In this document: piece after piece, positions 46,570 to 55,545 of the stretch | Layout: each line of letters opens with the position of its first letter | How positions within the stretch are numbered: position 1 is the stretch's first letter | NCBI GenBank assembly: GCA_947373245.1 | Contig: CANBWY010000001.1 | Span: 1 to 64,000 of the forward strand | Length of the DNA: 64,000 nucleotides | Reading direction: 5' to 3' | Origin: Comamonadaceae bacterium | GTDB taxonomy: Bacteria > Pseudomonadota > Gammaproteobacteria > Burkholderiales > Burkholderiaceae_C | Notes under the pieces: model-generated | What the model was told of the DNA's origin: nothing | What the model saw: the letters and a program-made list of their open reading frames with translations, nothing else | Databases searched by the model: none | Translations under genes and position numbers: made by a program

Positions 46570-47550
46570 TCAGTCAACCTTGATGCCGTTTTCCTTCACG
46601 ACCTTGGCCCAAACGGTCATCTGTTTGTCGATGAAGGTGCTGGCGTGGGCCACGCTGCCGCCAGACACGTCAATGCCTTGCGCGTCGAGCTTCTTGGCCA
46701 CCTCGGGGTTCTTCAGCACCTTGTTGAGCTCTTCGTTCATGCGCTTGACGATCTCGGGAGGTGTTTTGGCCGAGGCCAACACCGCCCACCACGCCGGCGC
46801 GTCAAAGCCGGGGTAGCCGTTTTCAGCAATCGTGGGCACATTGGGCAAATCGGCCGCACGTTGGGTGGTGGTCACCGCCAAGGGCCGCATGCGACCGCTG
46901 TCGATGTGGGGTTTGGTCAAGAACACCGTGCCGATGGACAAAGGCACATGGCCCGCAATCGCATCGCTCATCATCGGACCGCCGCCTTTGTAGGGCACGT
47001 GCGTCAATTCCACGTGCGTATCTTTGGCCAGCAGCGCCATCGCCAAATGGCCCAAGCTGCCGTTGCCAATCGAGCCAAAGCTCACGTTCTTTTTGGCTTT
47101 TGCAGCGGCCATCACGTCAGCAAATGTTTTGTATTCGGAGTTCACATTGGTGGCCAACACCATGGGCGATGTGCCCACCAGCACCAAAGGAATCAAGTCC
47201 TTCTTGCTGTCAAATGGCATATTGGGGTTAAGGCTGGGGTTCACGCCATGTGTGTCAAACACCACCGCGAAGGTGTAACCATCCGCCGGCGCTTGCACCA
47301 CGGCTGCCGTGCCAATGACGCCCGATGCGCCACCCCGGTTTTCCACAATCACCGTTTGTCCCAACTGCTGTTGCAAGGGCTGCGCAAGAATGCGTGCCAC
47401 TTGGTCCACCGAGCCGCCCGGGGGGAACACGGCCACCAGTTTGATGGGCTGCTTGGTGGGCCACGCTTGCGCAGTGGCCAGCTGCGGCAGGCTGAGGGCG
47501 GCCAAAGTCAGGGCCAGACCGAGTGCGGATTTGAAATGACGTGGTTGCAT
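46570..47550 (-). CDS. Tripartite tricarboxylate transporter (Bug/TctC-family) substrate-binding protein
   Basis: Periplasmic binding protein of 326 residues with a signal peptide (LGLALTLAALSLPQLATAQA). The mature N-terminus WPTKQPIKLVAVFPPGGSVDQVARILAQPLQQQLGQTVIVENRGGASGVIG is the Bug-family hallmark, followed by VPYKGGGPMMSDAIAGHV. These bind small carboxylates or amides, and Burkholderiales carry very many. No TctA/TctB membrane genes are adjacent, so it is an orphan receptor and its ligand cannot be told. Confidence 0.92.
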   Translation of the reverse strand: MQPRHFKSALGLALTLAALSLPQLATAQAWPTKQPIKLVAVFPPGGSVDQVARILAQPLQQQLGQTVIVENRGGASGVIGTAAVVQAPADGYTFAVVFDTHGVNPSLNPNMPFDSKKDLIPLVLVGTSPMVLATNVNSEYKTFADVMAAAKAKKNVSFGSIGNGSLGHLAMALLAKDTHVELTHVPYKGGGPMMSDAIAGHVPLSIGTVFLTKPHIDSGRMRPLAVTTTQRAADLPNVPTIAENGYPGFDAPAWWAVLASAKTPPEIVKRMNEELNKVLKNPEVAKKLDAQGIDVSGGSVAHASTFIDKQMTVWAKVVKENGIKVD

Positions 47551-47689
47551 GCTTTAAATCTCCAAAACGTTTTGTCTTAGTCAAATTGTTGATGCAAGCC
47601 CGTCGCAAATGCATGCGGCTTCTACGCAAGGGTAAACACGAGGCATTCATGACACGGCCACCGCATCCGTGCCTCCCCATAATGTGCAG

Positions 47690-49357
47690 ATGGTCCGATC
47701 TACCCAACTCATTCACCCGCAGCGCGAACCCGCCCGCGTGCTTCCCGCTGCCACCGTTTTGTTACTGCGCGATGGCGCGCAAGGCCCAGAAGTCTTGATG
47801 ACGCGCCGCGCCATGACCGCCAGCTTTGCCCCCGGCGCCTATGTGTTTCCGGGCGGCGGCATCGATGCAGCTGACGCGCTGGCCCATCCGCACGCCAAGC
47901 GCCGCAGCACGCAAAGCGATTTGCATCTCACGCAGGCCATCGCAGCCATTCGCGAAAGCTTTGAAGAACTCGGCATTTTGTTGGCCCGTCATGCCAACGG
48001 GCAAATGGCCAGCGCCGCAGACATTGCCGCCCTCGACCGCCATGCCCCCCAAGGCGACTTTGCTGCGCAGTGCGCTGCACGTGGCCTCACACTGGCCGCC
48101 GACGAGGTGTTTTTACTCACCCACTGGGTGACCGACCGCGATCTGCCACGCCGCTTTGACGTGCCCTTTTTGGTCACCCGCATGCCCGACGCACAAACCC
48201 CCGTGGCCGACGAGAAAGAACAGTTCGACCCGGTGTGGGTGCGCCCTGCCGAAGCCTTGGCGCGCCACGCCGAGGGCAACTTCTTCATCATCTACCCCAC
48301 CATCCGCACGCTCGAGCGCTTGCAAAGCTACGCCACCGTCAACAGCATCTTGGCCGATTGCCAGAGCGAGCAACCGTGGTTCACTAGCTGCCCGCGTGCG
48401 GGCTGGCTAGGCGGCAAAGAAGCCCGCTACATGGAGCACGAAGCGCCCTTTGGCGAATTGGCGTTGACCTGCCCTGATGGGCAAATGCTGCACCACCTCG
48501 ATTGGGTGACCGACCAAGCGGTGCTGCTGCTGAAAAACGTGCAACGCCTCACCGCCCCCAACCCAGGCGTGATGACCGGGCCCGGCACCAACAGCTATTT
48601 GGTGGGCGACCCCGACAGTGGCTATGCCGCCATCGACCCCGGCCCGGCGGACAGCGAACACCTAGACCGCTTGTGGCGCGCCGCAGGCGGCAACATCCGA
48701 CTCATCGTGTGCACCCACTCACACCCCGACCACTCGCCCGGCGCGGCACCGCTGCAAGCCTTGTGCGCGCAACACGGCCACCAGCCGCCCATCCTCGGCT
48801 TAGCCTCGCACGCCTCAGCGCGTGCCGCCAGCGCCTTCACGCCGGACCGTGAGGTACGCGATGGCGAACGGCTGGTGCTGCAAGGTGCAAATGCCACGCA
48901 TAGCCTGCGCGTGCTTCATACGCCGGGCCACGCAGCCAACCACCTGTGCTTGGTGTTGGAGGAAGACGGCTTGTTGTTCAGTGGCGACCATGTGCTCAAC
49001 GGCAGCACCACCGTCATCGACCCGCCCGACGGCGACATGAACGACTACTTGAACTCGCTGGACAAACTCCTGGCAGCGTGTGAGCAAGACCGCATTGACT
49101 TCATCTTGCCCGCCCACGGCTACGTGCTGGGCAATCTGTGGGATGCGCCGCACGACGCGCGTGCGTGCATCCGCCACCTCCAAGCGCATCGTCTCAAACG
49201 CGAAGCCAAAATCTTGAAAGTCATGCAACAACACCCCGACGCCAGCATGGACGATTGGGTCAGACAAGCCTACGACGACGTGCCCCCGCGTCTGTGGCCC
49301 GTCGCCATGCGCTCGCTGTTGGCGCATGTGGCGCGCATTCGCAGCTTGGCGTCATAA
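47690..49357 (+). CDS. Fusion of Nudix hydrolase-like and metallo-beta-lactamase domains
   Basis: A 555-residue two-domain protein. The N-terminal half is a Nudix-type domain with AYVFPGGGIDAAD and the box core RESFEELGI. The C-terminal half is an MBL-fold hydrolase with THSHPDHSPGAA (HxHxDH), LHTPGHAANHLCLVLEEDGLLFSGDHVL and ILPAHGYVLG, then a short winged-helix-like end, as in the LACTB2/glyoxalase II-like group. The substrate is unknown, perhaps an acyl-CoA or nucleotide derivative. The start is uncertain: GTG at 47669 (ORF track), GTG 47684 or ATG 47690; I use the ATG. No clear ribosome site. Confidence 0.87.
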   Translation: MVRSTQLIHPQREPARVLPAATVLLLRDGAQGPEVLMTRRAMTASFAPGAYVFPGGGIDAADALAHPHAKRRSTQSDLHLTQAIAAIRESFEELGILLARHANGQMASAADIAALDRHAPQGDFAAQCAARGLTLAADEVFLLTHWVTDRDLPRRFDVPFLVTRMPDAQTPVADEKEQFDPVWVRPAEALARHAEGNFFIIYPTIRTLERLQSYATVNSILADCQSEQPWFTSCPRAGWLGGKEARYMEHEAPFGELALTCPDGQMLHHLDWVTDQAVLLLKNVQRLTAPNPGVMTGPGTNSYLVGDPDSGYAAIDPGPADSEHLDRLWRAAGGNIRLIVCTHSHPDHSPGAAPLQALCAQHGHQPPILGLASHASARAASAFTPDREVRDGERLVLQGANATHSLRVLHTPGHAANHLCLVLEEDGLLFSGDHVLNGSTTVIDPPDGDMNDYLNSLDKLLAACEQDRIDFILPAHGYVLGNLWDAPHDARACIRHLQAHRLKREAKILKVMQQHPDASMDDWVRQAYDDVPPRLWPVAMRSLLAHVARIRSLAS

Positions 49358-49358
49358 C

Positions 49359-49382
49359 TAGCGAGAAGCGAAAGAATCGCTA
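49359..49382. terminator. Weak hairpin between convergent genes
   Basis: TAGCGA and TCGCTA pair around a 12-nt loop in the 37-bp gap between the Nudix-MBL and spermidine-synthase-like genes. There is no T-run; a weak bidirectional terminator at best. Confidence 0.3.
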
Positions 49383-49394
49383 CTGGCCTTGACG

Positions 49395-50153
49395 CTACGC
49401 CTGTGGCTTGGCTTGCGTGGCCAAAAATGTGCGCGCCACGCTAGGCGAAATTTGCGCCCACGCCTCATCGCTCAAGTGCGCGGGCTTTTTTTTGTTAAAC
49501 GTGATTTTGGTGTCTTTAGAAAAACCGTTCATGGCAAACACCACGCAGTTGGTCGTACCCGGTGCGTTCACCACCCACAAAGCGCCGTCAAAGGCCGACT
49601 CGATTCGGTCCACATACACATCGCGGTAGGGGCTGAAGCGGTGCAGGTTGGCAACGGCCACGCCGCCCGGTGTCAGCACACGGCGGCAATCGGAATAAAA
49701 CTGGGGCGAGCACAGCTGCTCTGGCATACCTTGCGGGTCAAAGCCATCGACCAACACCACGTCAAAGGTTTGCTCGGTGTGGGCCATGAAGTCAGCGGCG
49801 TCCATTTGCAGCACTTGAAACCGCGCATCGTCATCGGGGATGCAAAAGCTTTGGCGCAAGGCAATGACGTGCGGGTTGATTTCCACCACCGTGATGTGCG
49901 TGTCGGGCAAATGCTTGTAGCAAAACTTGGCCAGCGAGCCGCCGCCCAAGCCCACCATCAACATACGTTTGGGCTGCGGGTGAAACAGCAGCACGCCCAT
50001 CATCAAACGCGTGTATTCAAACTGCAACTCGTCGGGCCGCGCCACGCTCATGCGGCTTTGGATGTCAATGTCTGAAAACACCATCGACTTGGCTAATGCC
50101 GTTTCGTGCACGATGGGTTTTTCAAAATCGTCGCTGGGCGTTGGGTGTGACAT
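49395..50153 (-). CDS. Spermidine synthase-like (SpeE-family) methyltransferase-fold protein
   Basis: A 252-residue protein with the Rossmann fold of aminopropyltransferases: RMLMVGLGGGSLAKFCYKHLPDTHITVVEINPHVI, then FDVVLVDGFDPQGMPEQLCSPQFYSDCRRVLTPGGVAVANL. The G-D-G-D/GGGDG loop of true spermidine synthases is replaced by GLGGGSL. The N-terminal beta domain is short, and no speD lies near. True polyamine activity is therefore uncertain; many such SpeE-like proteins have no assigned substrate. Confidence 0.8.
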   Translation of the reverse strand: MSHPTPSDDFEKPIVHETALAKSMVFSDIDIQSRMSVARPDELQFEYTRLMMGVLLFHPQPKRMLMVGLGGGSLAKFCYKHLPDTHITVVEINPHVIALRQSFCIPDDDARFQVLQMDAADFMAHTEQTFDVVLVDGFDPQGMPEQLCSPQFYSDCRRVLTPGGVAVANLHRFSPYRDVYVDRIESAFDGALWVVNAPGTTNCVVFAMNGFSKDTKITFNKKKPAHLSDEAWAQISPSVARTFLATQAKPQA

Positions 50154-50221
50154 CTCGGTCTTTCAAAGTGAGATGCACGTCAGCCAAAGCCAACCGAAAA
50201 AATCTCGAAACAAATAAAAGT

Positions 50222-50540
50222 GTGAAGCTCGCCGATACGCCGGATTCTGTGCACGCGGGTTGCCCCACGCGTGACCGTCATTAATCTGGGCCGAGGGTTG
50301 CCCACTCGGCTCGGTGCTACCTACCCGCCAACTCAGCGAACCGCCTCAACGTTGGCCTACTTGGTATTGCTGCGCGTAGAGATTGCCCGTTTCACCCGAA
50401 CTAAATCGGCTCGTCTCTGTTGCTCTGATCCTCACCTCACGGTGGAGAGGTGTTACCTCTTACGCTGTCCTACGCAGTCCGGACGTTCCTCCAGTGCCTG
50501 GTTTCCCAGATTGCACCAGCGACGGCCTAGCGAACTTCAC
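50222..50540 (-). ncRNA. rnpB: RNase P RNA (bacterial class A)
   Basis: Catalytic RNA that removes the 5' leader of pre-tRNAs. Minus-strand landmarks are GAGGAACGTCCGGACT near the 5' end, GGTAACACCTCTCC, GCGGGTAGGTAGCACC, and AGAATCCGGCGTATCGG near the 3' end. The 5' GUGAAGUUCGC and 3' GCGAGCUUCAC ends pair to form helix P1, which fixes the boundaries to within a few bases (about 319 nt). A good -10 lies 7 nt upstream. ORFs called across it are spurious. Confidence 0.96.
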
Positions 50541-50546
50541 GCGGTG

Positions 50547-50552
50547 ATTATC
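50547..50552 (-). promoter_or_regulatory. Probable -10 element of rnpB
   Basis: Minus-strand GATAAT lies 6 nt before the predicted first base of rnpB (GTGAAG), the correct spacing for a sigma-70 start. No good -35 at 17 bp was found. Confidence 0.5.
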
Positions 50553-50650
50553 GCTAATGCGCGAGTCCTGATCTTTGAGAGCCAAACTCAGCAGCATCAC
50601 AAGCGTCCTGCTGACAATGCATTCACACTGAAATCTTGAAAGGGGCATGT

Positions 50651-50920
50651 GTGAATCAAAAGCGCCAACAAACATGGTGGTCCCCCTTGGTGCACTTTGG
50701 TGTTCATGTCGTGGTGGGCTCATTGATTTTTGTGTTGATCTCACTCCCCGCTTTTGGACTGGGCTTAGTGGTTCAGTACTTAGCAGTCAATGGGACGGCG
50801 CCCTATGTCATTCAAGTGCTGACTTTATTAGAATATGCCATCTTCACCATTGATGCCATGGCTTTCTTGGCTTATCTGGTGATTACCGGCATTCATGCTG
50901 TGAGGGAGATGACGGAATGA
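50651..50920 (+). CDS. Small membrane protein of unknown function
   Basis: An 89-residue protein with two predicted membrane segments, HFGVHVVVGSLIFVLISLPAFGLGLVV and IQVLTLLEYAIFTIDAMAFLAYLVITGI. I start at GTG 50651 (VNQKRQQTWW), which has AAAGGGG 5 nt upstream; the ORF-track start is a TTG 15 nt before. No family recognised. Its stop overlaps the next tiny gene by 4 nt, so the two look co-translated. It is a plausible integral membrane accessory protein of unknown system. Confidence 0.68.
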   Translation: MNQKRQQTWWSPLVHFGVHVVVGSLIFVLISLPAFGLGLVVQYLAVNGTAPYVIQVLTLLEYAIFTIDAMAFLAYLVITGIHAVREMTE

Positions 50921-51084
50921 ACAAGCTCTTATATGAAATGCAAGTGGCGGCAAAGCAGGCACCTAGGCTTTACTTTGCGCCATTTGTGGGTGCCGTGACG
51001 GCCATGAAAAAAGAAGTCCGCGCCCTTCGCCGAACAACAGCGCAAACAACCACCAAAGAGTCAAACAGCAAAGTACCTGTTTAA
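50917..51084 (+). CDS. 55-residue protein of unknown function, coupled to the small membrane protein
   Basis: Below the ORF-track length limit. It starts with ATG overlapping the preceding stop (ATGA) and runs MNKLLYEMQVAAKQAPRLYFAPFVGAV...KVPV. The first part could be a weak amphipathic or membrane-associated helix (PRLYFAPFVGAVTAM), and the tail is basic and Thr/Ser-rich. A clear intrinsic terminator follows after 16 nt, which supports these two genes as one transcription unit. Confidence 0.6.
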   Translation: MNKLLYEMQVAAKQAPRLYFAPFVGAVTAMKKEVRALRRTTAQTTTKESNSKVPV

Positions 51085-51100
51085 TTTCAAAAACTCACGC

Positions 51101-51122
51101 AACCCGCCGCTGGCGGGTTTTT
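51101..51122 (+). terminator. Rho-independent terminator after the two tiny genes
   Basis: AACCCGCC-GCT-GGCGGGTT is an 8-bp stem with a 3-nt loop and a TTTTT tail. Confidence 0.88.
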
Positions 51123-51165
51123 CAATCTCCAACATGACTGCCCGATCACCACGGGCCACACGCTT

Positions 51166-53025
51166 GTGATTCGACTCTCAGAACTCAAACTCCCGCTGTC
51201 TGCTCTTCCCCTTGAAGAACGCCGCGCCGCCGATGCGCCCGCCGAAACCGAGGCAGACCGCCAGCTCCCACCTCACCCGATTGATGCACTGCGCGCTTTA
51301 GCCGCTGAGACTTTGGGGGTTTCAACAGACGCCATCGCCACGCTAGAGGTGTTCAAGCGCAGCTTTGATGCGCGCAAGCAAAACTTGCTGGTGGTCTACA
51401 TCGTGGACATCACCTTGACCGACACATCGCAAGAAGCCGCGCTGCTGGTCAAGTACGAAAAAAACTCACACATTCAGCCCACGCCAGACATGACGTGGCA
51501 CGCGCCCGCACACGCGCCGGGTGATTGGGGCACGGCATCTTCAACAGGTGCAGGCGAACGCCCTGTGGTGGTGGGCTTTGGCCCCTGCGGTATTTTTGCG
51601 GCACTGGTATTGGCGCAAATGGGCTTCAAGCCCATCGTGATTGAGCGTGGCACCCCCATGCGCCAACGCACGAAAGACACCTGGGGCTTGTGGCGTAAAA
51701 AGATTTTGAATGCGGAGAGCAACGTGCAGTTCGGCGAAGGCGGTGCAGGCACGTTCTCGGATGGCAAGCTGTACAGCCAAATCAAAGACCCACGCCACTT
51801 GGGCCGCAAGGTGATGCACGAGTTTGTGCGCTTTGGTGCGCCTGAAGAAATTTTGTTTGCCGCGCACCCGCACATCGGCACGTTCAAGCTGGTGAAAGTG
51901 GTGGAAGGGCTGCGCGAAGAAATCATCCGCTTGGGCGGCGAGGTGCGCTTTGAGCAACGCGTGGTGGATATTGAATATGAAGAGACCACTGGCACCAAAT
52001 ACAACACGACCAACGCGTCATCATCCAGAGCCATCCAAGCCCTGCACATCTTGAACAACGCCACGGGCGAGCGCTACACCCTACCCGCCCACCATGTGGT
52101 GATCGCGCTGGGCCACAGCGCGCGCGACACCTTCACCATGCTGCACCGCCATGCCGTGGCGATGGAAGCCAAGCCGTTTTCGGTGGGCGTGCGCATTGAA
52201 CACCCCCAAGGCGTGATTGACCGCGCACGTTGGGGCCAGCACGCGGGCCACCCGCTGCTAGGCGCTGCCGACTACAAACTGGTGCACCACGCTGAAAACG
52301 GCCGCGCCGTGTACAGCTTTTGCATGTGCCCCGGCGGCACCGTGGTGGCCGCCACCAGCGAAGCCGGCCGTGTGGTGACCAACGGCATGAGCCAGTACTC
52401 ACGCGCCGAGCGCAACGCCAACGCGGGACTCGTGGTGGGCATTGACCCGAGTGACTACCCCACCGACCCCGCCGCCTTTGAAGCCGAGTTAGGTCAAGCG
52501 CTAGGCAATACCGTGCGCCACACCACACACGATGCGCCCGGTGGCTACCACCCGCTGGCAGGCTTGGTGTTGCAACGCCAACTCGAAGCCCACGCCTACA
52601 CCTTGGGTGGCAGCAGCTACGAAGCCCCCGCACAGTTGGTGGGCGACTTTGTGGCCGACCGTGCTTCCACCGCCTTGGGCAGCGTGGCACCTTCGTACAA
52701 ACCGGGCGTGAAGATGGGCAGCCTCAACAGCGCATTGCCCCACTACGCCATCACCGCCATGCGCGAAGCGCTGCCCGTGTTTGGCCAAAAAATCAAAGGT
52801 TTTGACATGCATGACGCGGTGATGACCGGTGTGGAAACTCGCACCTCATCGCCCCTGCGCATTGCGCGTGAAGACGACACGCTGCAAAGCCCGACGCTGT
52901 CGGGCTTGTACCCAGCGGGCGAAGGTGCTGGCTATGCCGGCGGCATTTTGTCAGCGGGCGTAGATGGCATTAAAGTAGGCGAAGCCGTCGCACGACACAT
53001 CATTTCTTCAAGGAGCAACCCATGA
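51166..53025 (+). CDS. COG2509-family FAD-dependent dehydrogenase
   Basis: A 619-residue flavoprotein of an uncharacterised family. An N-terminal domain of about 100 residues with [22 protein letters not shown] precedes the FAD fold: [29 protein letters not shown], the [25 protein letters not shown] segment typical of COG2509, and the C-terminal [30 protein letters not shown]. No substrate is known. The start is GTG. Its stop overlaps the cysK ATG by 4 nt, so the two are probably co-translated. Confidence 0.88.
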   Translation: MIRLSELKLPLSALPLEERRAADAPAETEADRQLPPHPIDALRALAAETLGVSTDAIATLEVFKRSFDARKQNLLVVYIVDITLTDTSQEAALLVKYEKNSHIQPTPDMTWHAPAHAPGDWGTASSTGAGERPVVVGFGPCGIFAALVLAQMGFKPIVIERGTPMRQRTKDTWGLWRKKILNAESNVQFGEGGAGTFSDGKLYSQIKDPRHLGRKVMHEFVRFGAPEEILFAAHPHIGTFKLVKVVEGLREEIIRLGGEVRFEQRVVDIEYEETTGTKYNTTNASSSRAIQALHILNNATGERYTLPAHHVVIALGHSARDTFTMLHRHAVAMEAKPFSVGVRIEHPQGVIDRARWGQHAGHPLLGAADYKLVHHAENGRAVYSFCMCPGGTVVAATSEAGRVVTNGMSQYSRAERNANAGLVVGIDPSDYPTDPAAFEAELGQALGNTVRHTTHDAPGGYHPLAGLVLQRQLEAHAYTLGGSSYEAPAQLVGDFVADRASTALGSVAPSYKPGVKMGSLNSALPHYAITAMREALPVFGQKIKGFDMHDAVMTGVETRTSSPLRIAREDDTLQSPTLSGLYPAGEGAGYAGGILSAGVDGIKVGEAVARHIISSRSNP

Positions 53026-53939
53026 AAGCCCACAGCGTTTTAGACACCATCGGCCACACGCCTCACATCCGCATCAACCGCCTGTTTGGCAACACACATC
53101 AGGTGTGGGTCAAGTCTGAGCGCGCCAACCCCGGTGGCTCTATCAAAGACCGCATCGCGTTGGCGATGGTGGAAGACGCTGAGAAGTCTGGTGCTTTGAA
53201 GCCAGGCGGCACCATCATCGAGCCGACATCGGGCAACACAGGCGTGGGCTTGGCCATGGTGGCCGCCGTCAAAGGCTACAAGCTGGTCCTGGTCATGCCC
53301 GACAGCATGAGCATCGAGCGCCGCCGCTTGATGCTGGCCTATGGCGCCTCGTTTGATTTGACGCCACGCGAAAAAGGCATGAAGGGCGCCATCGCCCGCG
53401 CCGAAGAACTGGCCGCACAAACACCCGGCGCGTGGATTCCACAACAGTTTGAAAACCCAGCCAATATCGACATTCACGCACGCACCACGGCGCAAGAAAT
53501 CATCGCTGACTTCCCCGAAGGCGTGGACGTGCTCATCACGGGCGTGGGCACGGGCGGCCATTTAACGGGCACAGCCAAAGTGCTCAAAGCCAAGTGGCCT
53601 AAGCTCAAGGTGTACGCCGTCGAGCCTTCGGCCTCACCCGTCATCTCTGGCGGCGCACCGGCACCCCACCCCATCCAAGGCATTGGCGCTGGTTTTATTC
53701 CTAAGAACTTAGACACCACGTTGCTAGACGGCGTGATTCAAGTCGAAGCCGACGCGGCCCGCGAAATGGGTCGTCGCAGTGCTGCCGAAGAAGGTTTGTT
53801 GGTGGGCATTTCGTCGGGCGCCACGCTGGCCGCGATTGCACAAAAGTTGCCAGAGATTGCAGCGGGCGCTACGGTGCTGGGCTTTAACTACGACACGGGC
53901 GAGCGTTACTTATCTGTGGATGGCTACTTACCTGTTTAA
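53022..53939 (+). CDS. cysK: Cysteine synthase A (O-acetylserine sulfhydrylase)
   Basis: PLP enzyme that makes cysteine from O-acetylserine and sulfide. The PLP lysine is Lys42 in [34 protein letters not shown] binds the substrate carboxylate and [15 protein letters not shown] the PLP phosphate; [14 protein letters not shown] is near the C-terminus. 305 residues. CysK rather than CysM is favoured by length and the [12 protein letters not shown] segment. Coupled to the COG2509 gene by a 4-nt overlap. Confidence 0.94.
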   Translation: MKAHSVLDTIGHTPHIRINRLFGNTHQVWVKSERANPGGSIKDRIALAMVEDAEKSGALKPGGTIIEPTSGNTGVGLAMVAAVKGYKLVLVMPDSMSIERRRLMLAYGASFDLTPREKGMKGAIARAEELAAQTPGAWIPQQFENPANIDIHARTTAQEIIADFPEGVDVLITGVGTGGHLTGTAKVLKAKWPKLKVYAVEPSASPVISGGAPAPHPIQGIGAGFIPKNLDTTLLDGVIQVEADAAREMGRRSAAEEGLLVGISSGATLAAIAQKLPEIAAGATVLGFNYDTGERYLSVDGYLPV

Positions 53940-53955
53940 GCGAAAGGCGTCTGGC

Positions 53956-54402
53956 ATGTCCAACCGCACCATTCATCTTCACCGCGTCCTCAAAACCTCA
54001 CCCGAAAAAGTCTATCGCGCTTTTCTGGAAGGCAGCGCTTTGGCCAAGTGGTTGCCGCCCTATGGCTTCACGTGTACCGTGCATCACCTCGAGCCACAAG
54101 TGGGTGGCACCTTCCGCATGTCGTTTCACAATTTCGGCAGCGGCAACGGCCATTCGTTTGGTGGCGAGTACCTTGAACTCGTGCCCAACCAACGCATCCG
54201 CTACACCGACAAGTTTGAAGACCCCAACTTGCCCGGCGTGCTGGAGGTGACGGTGTCACTCACACCCGTAATCTGCGGTACGGAGGTCAACATCAGCCAA
54301 GCCGGCATTCCCGATGCCATTCCGCTGGAGATGTGCTACTTGGGCTGGCAAGAATCATTGGAACAATTGGCCAAACTGGTTGAGCCAGATATTCCGGGCT
54401 AA
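53956..54402 (+). CDS. SRPBCC/AHSA1-family protein
   Basis: A 148-residue START-like hydrophobic-pocket protein of the AHSA1 (activator of Hsp90 ATPase) group. HRVLKTSPEKVYRAFLEGSALAKWLPPYGF and GGTFRMSFHNFGSGNGHSFGGEYLELVPNQRIRYTDKFEDP are typical. The ligand is unknown. The ORF-track entry starts at 53779 inside cysK in another frame; the ATG at 53956 is preceded by a GAAAGG ribosome site and gives the normal family length. It lies 16 nt after cysK and before a terminator. Confidence 0.9.
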   Translation: MSNRTIHLHRVLKTSPEKVYRAFLEGSALAKWLPPYGFTCTVHHLEPQVGGTFRMSFHNFGSGNGHSFGGEYLELVPNQRIRYTDKFEDPNLPGVLEVTVSLTPVICGTEVNISQAGIPDAIPLEMCYLGWQESLEQLAKLVEPDIPG

Positions 54403-54425
54403 CAGGTCAGAAGTTCAAAGTTTTG

Positions 54426-54452
54426 CAGCGCCCCTCAGAGGCGCTGTTTTTT
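54426..54452 (+). terminator. Rho-independent terminator of the cysK-AHSA1 operon
   Basis: CAGCGCC-CCTCAGA-GGCGCTG followed by TTTTTT. The T-run reaches the end of the convergent J-domain gene. Confidence 0.88.
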
Positions 54453-55542
54453 ATCGGTACAGCAACCGATCCAAATCCGTCAACTCTGCCCGCGCCTCTT
54501 TGGCCAATTGGGCTTGTTCTTTGAGCCAGCGCTTGAGCTCCGCTTCGTTTTGAATGCGACGCAAGTCGCGCTCTAGCGCGTCGACCTCATGCGCTTTGTT
54601 GCGCAGCTGGATAGCCAGCGCACGGGCCAAGCTCTCGGCGCTGATGTGGTCTAGCTCGCTCACGCCGAGGTAGTGGCGAATTTCAAACTGGGCTTGCGCT
54701 TCGTCCTCTTGCAGCGCGTCGACTTGCTCTTTGAGCAGCAAGCACATGGCATTGAGTTTGTCGTCAGCAATGCGGCTCAAAGCAGCGCTGTCGATTTGGG
54801 CCAACTGCAATTGCAGCTTGAGCAACTCCGACAAGTTTTTGCGGTCATACGCGGCGTTGACTTCGCTCATCAACGCGGTCTTGCGCACGCGCTCAGCCTC
54901 GTCGGGTTCGCGGTCAGGGTGCAGGGCGCTAGCGAGCTGGCGATACACCGTGCGCAGCGCAGTGTTGGCATCCATGGTTTGCTGCGCGTCTTTGAGCTGA
55001 CGCGCCGCTGGCTTTTTCTTAGCCTTCTTGGCTTGGCGTTTGTCTTCGAGGCGCTGTTGCTGTTCGCGGTATTGGCGCAGGCCCGCTTCAAACACGGCTT
55101 TTGCGTGCTCAGCACCGGCGCGGGCTTCTTCGGCCAAGGCTTGTGCGTCTTCTTCGCTATGGTGCTGGTTGAACACCGCTTGCACTTGCGCGTCGTTCTT
55201 GTGCTCAAGCGCTTCGCAAAGGCCAAGGATGATTTGCATCGCGCTGCGTCGGTGCGTGGCGGTGAGCTCGGCTTGGTGCAAACGAGCATCCAAAAACAGC
55301 AACAAACTTTTGCGCGCTGCGTCTTCTTGGCGCTGCAAAGCAGACATCGCCGTCAGGTGGCTGCTGCGGTGCTGCGTGGACAAAGCCTCTAGCGTGGCGA
55401 TGGACTCTGACAGCTGCGACACACGCGCCAACAAGGTGTTGAAACGTTTTTGTGCAGGCGTGAGTTCAGCGGTAGGCTGAATGGCGACGGTGGCCACGGC
55501 TTGCGCACGGGCGACCGTCCAAGGGGATTGCGGCGCGTTCAA
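54451..55542 (-). CDS. Coiled-coil protein with an internal J-domain-like segment
   Basis: A 363-residue, highly charged, mainly helical protein. TALRTVYRQLASALHPDREPDEAERVRKTALMSEVNAAYDRKNL (about residues 194-238) looks like a J domain with the HPD tripeptide at residues 208-210, the site by which DnaJ proteins stimulate Hsp70. It follows a long coiled-coil region (residues 30-190) with a basic AKKAKKK stretch and precedes another helical region. The J domain is therefore central, unlike DnaJ. It lies 3 nt downstream of htpX, suggesting one operon. Client and Hsp70 partner are unknown. Confidence 0.78.
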   Translation of the reverse strand: MNAPQSPWTVARAQAVATVAIQPTAELTPAQKRFNTLLARVSQLSESIATLEALSTQHRSSHLTAMSALQRQEDAARKSLLLFLDARLHQAELTATHRRSAMQIILGLCEALEHKNDAQVQAVFNQHHSEEDAQALAEEARAGAEHAKAVFEAGLRQYREQQQRLEDKRQAKKAKKKPAARQLKDAQQTMDANTALRTVYRQLASALHPDREPDEAERVRKTALMSEVNAAYDRKNLSELLKLQLQLAQIDSAALSRIADDKLNAMCLLLKEQVDALQEDEAQAQFEIRHYLGVSELDHISAESLARALAIQLRNKAHEVDALERDLRRIQNEAELKRWLKEQAQLAKEARAELTDLDRLLYR

Positions 55543-55545
55543 GGC

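Noticed and set aside
46570-47550. A full tripartite transporter operon
   Set aside because: Only the Bug-type binding protein is present; no TctA or TctB gene is adjacent.
49395-50153. Calling the SpeE-like protein a true spermidine synthase
   Set aside because: The nucleotide-binding loop deviates, the N-terminal domain is short and no speD is near, so I kept a family-level call.
50271-50744. ORFs across rnpB (122 aa plus and 94 aa minus)
   Set aside because: The region is RNase P RNA with conserved CR motifs and pairing P1 ends; the ORFs are chance.
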